A stretch of DNA of 64,000 bases from PALSA-1353 sp050012375 (lineage in GTDB: Bacteria > Planctomycetota > Phycisphaerae > Tepidisphaerales > Tepidisphaeraceae): NCBI GenBank assembly GCA_050012375.1, contig JBEKHH010000017.1, forward strand, positions 1-64,000. The letters run 5' to 3'. Below, piece by piece: positions 25,001 to 30,017 of the stretch (the first letter of the stretch is position 1; each line of letters opens with the position of its first letter). The notes under the pieces are model-generated. The model was given only the letters and a program-made list of their open reading frames with translations. It ran no database searches and was not told the origin of the DNA. The translations under genes and the position numbers were made by a program.

Positions 25001-25863
25001 CGAAAATAGCTCGCGTGTCGATCGGCAATTGGCACGCACCTTTCCGTCGGCTCCAAATCACATCGTCCCAGGGTGCCGGTATCCCAATATGTGCGCCGTT
25101 GTCCGAACAACAACCCGCGATGACGCCAGGCATCCGTTTGCGTCGCGTCGTCAAGCTGGCGCACCAGATCGTCCGTGAGCATTGCCGCCAACTCAGATTC
25201 CTTCGACCGCTGCACCGCAATGATTTTGTGAAACTCCTCTTGAATCAAATTTCTGCCCGCGAACAGCATCTGGTCCTCTGGCATGCGATACTGGCGATTA
25301 CGAATTGGTTCATTCCACTTGATGCCCTTGTGTTCGCGCACCCTTTGTTCGAAGCAACCGGCCATGAATTCGCCGACGGTCGATGCCCCAGTCCCTTTCA
25401 TCAGCGTTTCCAGCCGCTCCATTCCTTCCTTGACCTTACCCTCCTCCGGTTCTTCCGGATCAATTACAACGCCGACCGCCCCACGACGTTGGCCGAGGTG
25501 GACCAGAATTCGCCCAAAATCCCAGGAGGTGAGAGGTTCTCCGTCTTTTTTGATGGCCTTTCGGCGAAGCGTCCAAGGATTCTTGTCGAAGGCCTTTTGC
25601 AACTCCCCTGGGTCTTTCGGAAGAAGCCCCCGTTCCATGAGGAACCGAATCAACTGGCGCTTGCGGAGCGCCCGACGCGCAATATTGCGGCGTTGCGAGC
25701 GTGCGTCTCGCCGAGCCTGATTCTTGGGCGCTCCCCGCTTGTCTTCTTGCTCGTCCACGCCAGCGGGAAACACGCTGGCGGCCAGATGAATCTCCCGCGA
25801 ATCCAAATTAACCCAGGCGCTTCCGACCGAATTGCTCCCAATATCCAGCCCCAGCGTGATCAT
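22000..25863 (-). CDS. cas9: CRISPR-associated endonuclease Cas9, subtype II-C
   Basis: An RNA-guided DNA endonuclease of 1287 residues, with all catalytic residues visible. RuvC-I has D7 in LGLDIGSNSVGSAW. The arginine-rich bridge helix spans residues 51-79. RuvC-II has E560 in PDRVVIEMA. The HNH domain has H651 in LEIDHIVPYSRCG with N664/N665, framed by CPYC (628-631) and KTCN (C673), so probably zinc-bound. RuvC-III has H820 and D823 in DHRQHALDA. About 390 residues follow for the wedge and PAM-interacting domains, making it longer than common II-C enzymes of about 1000-1100 residues. GGAGG precedes the ATG by eight bases. Divergent from tracrRNA-1 with 62 bases between. Confidence 0.97.
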   Translation of the reverse strand: MITLGLDIGSNSVGSAWVNLDSREIHLAASVFPAGVDEQEDKRGAPKNQARRDARSQRRNIARRALRKRQLIRFLMERGLLPKDPGELQKAFDKNPWTLRRKAIKKDGEPLTSWDFGRILVHLGQRRGAVGVVIDPEEPEEGKVKEGMERLETLMKGTGASTVGEFMAGCFEQRVREHKGIKWNEPIRNRQYRMPEDQMLFAGRNLIQEEFHKIIAVQRSKESELAAMLTDDLVRQLDDATQTDAWRHRGLLFGQRRTYWDTGTLGRCDLEPTERCVPIADRHASYFRVLETVNNIQMEERGHPKRPLTRDEREKIIELLRGPLGVYKKGKYAGQPKASVSVTDIKRTLPKGVRLNIEADEDREINTDWFHREIVHGAFGTAKWEALTERAREAVNRAILRFDPDQADDAARLLEGSKSWWGLDATSAGKLIDAWKRRPKLEKRLNLSRRAILNFLPYMERFDEASNRWPTQQEARKAYAKTLPQGHARRRYETGAAGLTAADRRYMRLGKHQISRGIPELPPAPMLSNPVVRKAIYEVRRHLLAYLRKFGRKPDRVVIEMARITKQSEKQRNLALARNRNRDKEKKAIINEILPVAFGAQIAQRLSLNQQRAAVDRVVLARQQNFRCPYCGQDGLGDPVAARGDGLEIDHIVPYSRCGDNGLNNRVLVHKTCNQGKGNRTPREWWGTDFANRVRFAEESFKGREPAKGEYFTKRDFARKWENFNRELHEADEWKNSQLTDTAYAARQVAGYLADALFDGRGLPERGDGEAKQAIFFTTGRITSMLRKDWQLFETLKGDELSAAEEVQLAEKNRGDHRQHALDAATIALTDPRIKNSLANWATQAAEYKEKHGRWPRRTPVPPPQPWNDVRSFRRTVLSKVYGQFDDADGNSRRPNNNLVIISHRPVKRRLIGAFHEQDAYGPVIGQMPSHRPEPRAKVFSLRMPIFMHREKRLKPGHLRVSGAWDQVSAQLEKEGLSRIEKRAICRKLSAIVDPPAGKGGIVRDRTVRDRIRKCLLRESIDPDRFTVAEIQRIAKDGKLTMASGVPIKSVVLLRSNSDPVIIPRKKLDLESGKMVPDMDPTNLSEPNPRTKRVYIGGNNHHVEIVSDNKGRWSSRGGQVVSGFDAARRLCARLKALREAGVPPSKKLRRLPKKDRECFKPIVADVCRRFPIIDQSSGVEGQFVMSLAEGEMIYARRWDPSKKQAVGPADYFVVCKLDKARIHFAPHWDARKSGGTKGDDGKVIEGSEQDRWDVTPADLKHCGPEPTKPPIKVRVSPLGEVTPLSND

Positions 25864-25890
25864 GCCCGTCCTCCCAAATCAGAATTGCCC

Positions 25891-25920
25891 TTGACGCCAA
25901 GCACAAGATGCTAATAATAT
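25891..25920 (+). promoter_or_regulatory. Promoter of tracrRNA-1
   Basis: TTGACG at 25891-25896 and TAATAT at 25915-25920 are separated by 18 bases. Transcription would start about six bases later, exactly where the anti-repeat begins. The same AT-rich segment may also serve the divergent cas9 promoter. Confidence 0.7.
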
Positions 25921-25925
25921 CCGCA

Positions 25926-26029
25926 AGTCTGTCCAATCCTGTCCTGCGGTATTCGCAACAAGAAATATTCGCAGGCACCGCCGAAAGGCGACCACCGCAG
26001 CTCGCACAAACGACCTGCGGTCTTTTTTT
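25926..26029 (+). ncRNA. tracrRNA candidate 1
   Basis: The anti-repeat agtctgtccaatcctgtcct followed by gcggtattcgcaac pairs with almost the whole CRISPR repeat, using G-U wobbles, a U-U mismatch and an internal bulge. Then comes the shared core ttcgcaacaaga...attcgcaggcac. Next is a small hairpin cgcc-gaaa-ggcg, and then the terminator stem accgcag / ctgcggt followed by seven Ts (26023-26029). Size is about 104 nt. It is transcribed away from cas9. A tracrRNA pairs with crRNA repeats for RNase III processing and holds the duplex in Cas9. The region 26030-26113 holds nothing further. Confidence 0.88.
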
Positions 26030-26113
26030 ACCTTGAACTGCCCCAGCCGCGTGAATTTGGCTTCGGACAGACCGAACAGTATCCTGAAACAGGCCGGATT
26101 GAAGTGATTCTGT

Positions 26114-26344
26114 ATGGCAAAAGTGACTTACGCTGTCGTGATCGAGCGGGCCTCAGGCAACTTCAGCGCCTACGTCCCTGATTTGCCCGGGTGCGTCGCA
26201 ACCGGAGCGACCGAAGAGGAAGTCCTCAAGGAAATGGCCAAGGCGATTCGGTTTCATATTGAGGGATTGATTGAAGATGGCGAGCCGATTCCGCCGTCGC
26301 AATCGATCAGCCGGACAGTTGAAACTGAATTGGCAGTTGCGTAA
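26114..26344 (+). CDS. Solo HicB-like protein between two tracrRNAs
   Basis: A 76-residue protein starting MAKVTYAVVIERASGNFSAY, then VPDLPGCVATGATEEEVLKE and IRFHIEGLIEDGEPIPPSQS. This is the HicB partial RNase H-like fold. No HicA toxin partner is found on either side, and the C-terminal DNA-binding extension of long HicB is missing. It is read in the same direction as both tracrRNAs, and its last codons contain the -35 element of the second one. Solo HicB-like proteins are common and often of unknown role. A regulatory or anti-CRISPR-linked role is only a hypothesis from location. Confidence 0.8.
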   Translation: MAKVTYAVVIERASGNFSAYVPDLPGCVATGATEEEVLKEMAKAIRFHIEGLIEDGEPIPPSQSISRTVETELAVA

Positions 26345-26366
26345 TCGGCATAAATGCCGGTATGAT
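26337..26366 (+). promoter_or_regulatory. Promoter of tracrRNA-2
   Basis: TTGCGT at 26337-26342 and TATGAT at 26361-26366 are spaced by 18 bases, the same geometry as the promoter of tracrRNA-1. The start point would fall at about 26372, the first base of the anti-repeat. Confidence 0.65.
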
Positions 26367-26371
26367 TCGGT

Positions 26372-26483
26372 GAGTCTATCCAATCCCGTCCTGCGAGACT
26401 TTTCGCAACAAGACGAAAGATTCGCAGGCACTGCTCCACGGAGCATCCGAATGCCTCCATCGACAGATGAGGGCATTCTTTTT
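26372..26483 (+). ncRNA. tracrRNA candidate 2
   Basis: The anti-repeat gagtctatccaatcccg is a perfect 17-base complement of the repeat 3' end. It continues tcctgcg, an unpaired bulge, and cgcaac, which pairs with the repeat 5' end. The core ttcgcaacaaga...attcgcaggcac is shared with candidate 1. A tgctc-cacg-gagca hairpin follows, and then a terminator stem gaatgcc / ggcattc (with inner catc/gatg) plus five Ts (26479-26483). Size is about 112 nt. Pairing with the repeat is stronger than for candidate 1, so this may be the main tracrRNA, but both have a promoter and terminator. From 26484 to 26608 nothing is recognised. Confidence 0.9.
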
Positions 26484-26608
26484 GCGCCCTTTACGAAAAT
26501 TTCCCGTCACCCAATGAAAAAACACGCGACCGGCCGCTAACTTGCTCCATGAAATAACCTTAGCCCTAACCATGAGAAGTTAGCATACACTAATAAAAAC
26601 GCGAAAAG

Positions 26609-26638
26609 TGTTCAGTTCTGTTCAGTTCTGTTCAGTCC
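26609..26638. repeat. 10-bp tandem repeat before kdsB
   Basis: The unit tgttcagttc occurs twice, followed by tgttcagtcc. The repeat lies about 70 bases before the kdsB start. It could be a regulator-binding site or simple replication slippage. Confidence 0.6.
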
Positions 26639-26708
26639 TCCCATTTCTTGACACGCACCCATCTCCCATCGTATCCTCGCTCCGCAGTTCTGAGTTGACC
26701 TGAATCTG

Positions 26709-27479
26709 TTGTCCGAAGGATCGACTTTGGCTGCGATTTGCGTTATTCCCGCACGGTTCTCTTCCACTCGTTTCCCAGGCAAAGTCGTCGTCTCCGATAC
26801 CGGCAAGCCGTTGGTGCAGCATGTGGTTGAACGCGCCAGAGCGGCTCGGCAAATCAGCGATATTCTCGTGGCCGCCGACGATTCCCGCATCGTCGATGCC
26901 CTCGCGCCCTACGGGACGCGATGCGTGATGACCTCGCCCAAGCATCTCAGCGGGACGGATCGGGTGGCCGAGGTGGCCCGGTCGCTTACCGAGTCGATCA
27001 TCGTCAACGTGCAGGGCGACGAGCCGGAGATTGAGCCGCAGACGATTGACGCCCTGGTGGAGCGGCTGGAGAAAGGCGAGGGGGACATGGCGACGGCGGC
27101 CACGCCGTTTGCCGCCGGCGACGATCCGGCCGATGCCAATCTCGTGAAAGTGGTCATCGGCCTCGATGGCAAGGCCTTGTATTTTTCGAGGTCGAAGATT
27201 CCTTTTGTGCGCGATCCGGCCGGGGCTTCGCGGCAGGCATATTATTTACATCAGGGAATTTACGCTTATCGGCGTGAATTTCTTCTGGAATTGGCATCTT
27301 GGCCGCCCACGCCGCTGGAGCAGAGCGAAAAACTGGAGCAGCTTCGGGTGCTGGAACACGGGCGGTCGATCGACGTGATCTTGACGCGGCGGGCGGTGCA
27401 TGGCATCGACACGCCCCAGCAGTACGAGGAATTTGTCAAACGACACCAACGAGGAGCGGCCGCGCAAGCGACGCGATGA
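26709..27479 (+). CDS. kdsB: 3-deoxy-manno-octulosonate cytidylyltransferase
   Basis: A 256-residue enzyme that activates Kdo with CTP to CMP-Kdo for the inner core of lipopolysaccharide. The N-terminal nucleotide-binding motif is ICVIPARFSSTRFPGK. SGTDRVAEVA, NVQGDEPEI and YLHQGIYAYRREFL are signatures. Initiation is at a TTG (26709) or at a second in-frame TTG seven codons later. The stop is four bases before the pyrG start, so CTP synthesis and CTP use in Kdo activation are probably co-transcribed. Confidence 0.93.
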   Translation: MSEGSTLAAICVIPARFSSTRFPGKVVVSDTGKPLVQHVVERARAARQISDILVAADDSRIVDALAPYGTRCVMTSPKHLSGTDRVAEVARSLTESIIVNVQGDEPEIEPQTIDALVERLEKGEGDMATAATPFAAGDDPADANLVKVVIGLDGKALYFSRSKIPFVRDPAGASRQAYYLHQGIYAYRREFLLELASWPPTPLEQSEKLEQLRVLEHGRSIDVILTRRAVHGIDTPQQYEEFVKRHQRGAAAQATR

Positions 27480-27483
27480 AACC

Positions 27484-29229
27484 ATGAGCAATGAAGAACT
27501 GCTTTTTCGCATCGGGCAATCAACCGAAGAGACGGAGTTTTACACTCCCATGCCCGAAGGTTACCGACGCGGCCATCACAAGTACGTCGTGGTCGTCGGC
27601 ACGGTCATGAGCGGGCTGGGCAAAGGGATTTTCTCGTCGTCGCTGGCCAAGCTGTTGCAGGATAAAGGCCTGCGTGTCGCGCCCATCAAGATGGAAGGTT
27701 ACTACAACATCGACAGCGGCACGCTGAATCCGTACCGCCACGGAGAGGTGTTCGTCCTCGACGACGGGATGGAAACCGACATGGATCTGGGGACATACGA
27801 ACGGATGCTCGATCAGGACCTGACCGCGGCCAACTTCACGACCAACGGCCAGATTCTCTCAGCGGTGCTGAAAAAGGAGCGTGAAGGGGGCTATCTCGGC
27901 CGCGATGTGCAGTTCATCCCGCACGTCACCGGCGAGGTGAAATTGCGTCTGCGCGAATTGGCGGCCAAGACCAACGCGGACGTGGTTTTCGTGGAAGTCG
28001 GCGGAACCGTCGGAGATTTTGAAAACCAGGCCTATCTGGAAGCGTGTCGTCAGCTTGCTTACGAAGAAGGCGAAAATTCGGTCACGTTTGTTGTCCTGAC
28101 GTACGTCATGGAGCCGGGCGCTTTGGGCGAACAGAAATCAAAGGCGGCGCAATTGGGGATCAAGCGGCTGATGGAGGCGGGGATCATGCCGCACATCATC
28201 GCTTGCCGCGCCGCCAACCCCGTTAAGGAAAAAGTCCGCGAGAAGATATCGATGTACACGAACGTGCCGATGCGGCGCGTGATTTCGATGCACGACGTGG
28301 AGAGCATCTACACGATCCCCGACGCGCTGAGGACCGCGGGAATCGACCGGGAAGTGCGGACGCTCTTGAACCTGCACGACCGCGTGGACCAGGCCAAGGA
28401 CGATCAGGCCCGGATGAAATGGCGATCTTTCGTGGACCGCATCGACAAGCCGCGCAAGGACGTGACCGTCGCGGTCACCGGCAAATACACCGCTCTGCGC
28501 GATGCGTATGCGTCGATCATCAAGGCGTCGGAGCATTGCGGCGTTCATCTCGGCGTGAACGTCAATTTCAAGTGGATCGACACCACCTTGATCGACGCCT
28601 CGAACGTGGCCAAGCGATTGGCCGATTGCCACGGCATCATCGTTCCCGGCGGCTTCGGAGTGCGCGGCACCGAAGGCAAGATCGAATGCATCCGGTACGC
28701 CCGCGAAAACAAGGTTCCGTATCTCGGCCTGTGCCTCGGGTTCCAAATGGCCGTGATTGAATTCGCCAGGAACGTCTGCGGCATCGAAGGGGCCAACAGC
28801 ACTGAATTCGAGAAAAATTGCCGAAATCCCGTCATCGATATCCTGCCGGAACAGAAGAAAATCGAAGGCCTGGGCGGCAACATGCGCCTGGGCGGCAAAG
28901 ACGTGGAGCTCAAGCCCGGAACCCTCGCGTTCCAACTCTTCGACGGCGCTCGCACCATCCGCCTTCGATTCCGCCACCGATATGAAGTCGATCCCCAGTA
29001 CGTCAAAACGCTTGAAGACCACGGCCTGATCTTCAGCGGCAAGCATCCCACCCAGCCGATCATGCAAATCCTGGAGTTGCCGCTGGAAGTGCATCCCTAT
29101 TTCGTCGGCACGCAGTCGCATCCGGAATTGACAAGCCGGCCGCTGCGCCCGCAGCCGCTGTTTTTGGGTTTCTGCCGGGCGGCGCTGGCGTTTTCGCAGG
29201 ACAAATCCCGGCAAGTGCAGGCGGTGTGA
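27484..29229 (+). CDS. pyrG: CTP synthase
   Basis: A 581-residue enzyme making CTP from UTP with glutamine. The synthase domain begins YVVVVGTVMSGLGKGIFSSS, and KMEGYYNIDSGTLNPYRHGEV is the substrate region. The glutaminase domain contains the nucleophile cysteine in LGLCLGFQMA and the late SHPEL histidine. It is about 35-40 residues longer than usual at the N-terminus (MSNEELLFRIGQSTEETEFY), which may be real, since the ATG at 27484 directly follows kdsB. The stop is six bases before a 7-bp repeat hairpin. Confidence 0.96.
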   Translation: MSNEELLFRIGQSTEETEFYTPMPEGYRRGHHKYVVVVGTVMSGLGKGIFSSSLAKLLQDKGLRVAPIKMEGYYNIDSGTLNPYRHGEVFVLDDGMETDMDLGTYERMLDQDLTAANFTTNGQILSAVLKKEREGGYLGRDVQFIPHVTGEVKLRLRELAAKTNADVVFVEVGGTVGDFENQAYLEACRQLAYEEGENSVTFVVLTYVMEPGALGEQKSKAAQLGIKRLMEAGIMPHIIACRAANPVKEKVREKISMYTNVPMRRVISMHDVESIYTIPDALRTAGIDREVRTLLNLHDRVDQAKDDQARMKWRSFVDRIDKPRKDVTVAVTGKYTALRDAYASIIKASEHCGVHLGVNVNFKWIDTTLIDASNVAKRLADCHGIIVPGGFGVRGTEGKIECIRYARENKVPYLGLCLGFQMAVIEFARNVCGIEGANSTEFEKNCRNPVIDILPEQKKIEGLGGNMRLGGKDVELKPGTLAFQLFDGARTIRLRFRHRYEVDPQYVKTLEDHGLIFSGKHPTQPIMQILELPLEVHPYFVGTQSHPELTSRPLRPQPLFLGFCRAALAFSQDKSRQVQAV

Positions 29230-29235
29230 GAAGAG

Positions 29236-29371
29236 ATTGCCGAATGCCGAGTGCCAAATGCCGAATGAAGAAGGCACGGAGGCACGAAGGCACATAGGCA
29301 CGAAGGGAAAGGCATGCCCCCATCCCTTCGTGCCTCTTTCATTCGGCACTCGGCATTTGGCATTCGGCATT
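29236..29371. repeat. aatgccg-type 7-bp hairpin behind pyrG
   Basis: The left arm is built from aatgccg/agtgcca/aatgccg units (29236-29267), and the right arm (29340-29371) is its near-perfect reverse complement. Between them lies a second periodic purine-rich block based on aaggcac units (about 29268-29307). Its own partial complement cccttcgtgcctc near 29324-29336 gives a two-layer hairpin. It starts six bases after the pyrG stop codon. Confidence 0.85.
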
Positions 29372-29447
29372 CCCTCGTCATTCCCTTGTCCCAAGGGCAA
29401 TTGCTGCGATAATCCGCTCCGGGGTGTTTTAGCGTTTTTACTCGCTC

Positions 29448-30008
29448 GTGCCGGCAGCGGAAATCACACAACTTCTGGCCAATCTCAAGAGCGGCGACCG
29501 CACCGCTGTGGCGGCCAAGCTCATGCCGCTGGTTTACGATGAATTCAAGGCCCTGGCGGCGCGGCAACTCCGACGCGAGCGGGCCAACCATACTCTCCAG
29601 CCGACCGCCCTGGTGCATGAGGCGTATTTGCGCCTGATCGATCAGACCCGCGTCGATTGGCAGGGCCGGACACACTTTTTCGCGGTCGGGGCGCAGGCGA
29701 TCCGCCGGATCCTGGTGGATCACGCCCGGCAGAGGAAACGGCAGAAGCGCGGCGGCGGCGCCGGGCGCGTGGAACTCGACGAATCGGTTGCATTGGCCCC
29801 CCAGCGCAGCGAGGAAATTCTCGCCCTCGACGAGGCCATGGAAAAGCTCGCCAAGCTTGATTCCCGTCAAGCCGAGATCGTGGAGATGCGATTTTTCGCC
29901 GGCATGAATGTCGAAGAAGTGGCGCAAGCCCTTGGCGTTTCCAAACGCACCGTCGAGGGGGATTGGACCATGGCCCGCGCCTGGTTGATGCGGGAACTGA
30001 GCCGGTAG
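29448..30008 (+). CDS. ECF-type RNA polymerase sigma factor
   Basis: A 186-residue extracytoplasmic-function sigma factor of the group common in planctomycetes and acidobacteria (recalled as TIGR02999-like). Region 2 includes YDEFKALAARQLRRERANHT and THFFAVGAQAIRRILVDHAR. Region 4 is EEVAQALGVSKRTVEGDWTMARAWL, the DNA-binding helix-turn-helix. It starts at GTG. The kinase gene begins ten bases after its stop, and such pairs are typical, suggesting that the kinase and sigma factor form one signalling unit. No anti-sigma factor is adjacent. Confidence 0.92.
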   Translation: MPAAEITQLLANLKSGDRTAVAAKLMPLVYDEFKALAARQLRRERANHTLQPTALVHEAYLRLIDQTRVDWQGRTHFFAVGAQAIRRILVDHARQRKRQKRGGGAGRVELDESVALAPQRSEEILALDEAMEKLAKLDSRQAEIVEMRFFAGMNVEEVAQALGVSKRTVEGDWTMARAWLMRELSR

Positions 30009-30017
30009 ACTATAGCG

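Noticed and set aside
27400..27483. Longer pyrG start inside kdsB
   Set aside because: It would overlap kdsB out of frame and adds non-family residues; ATG at 27484 follows the kdsB stop directly.
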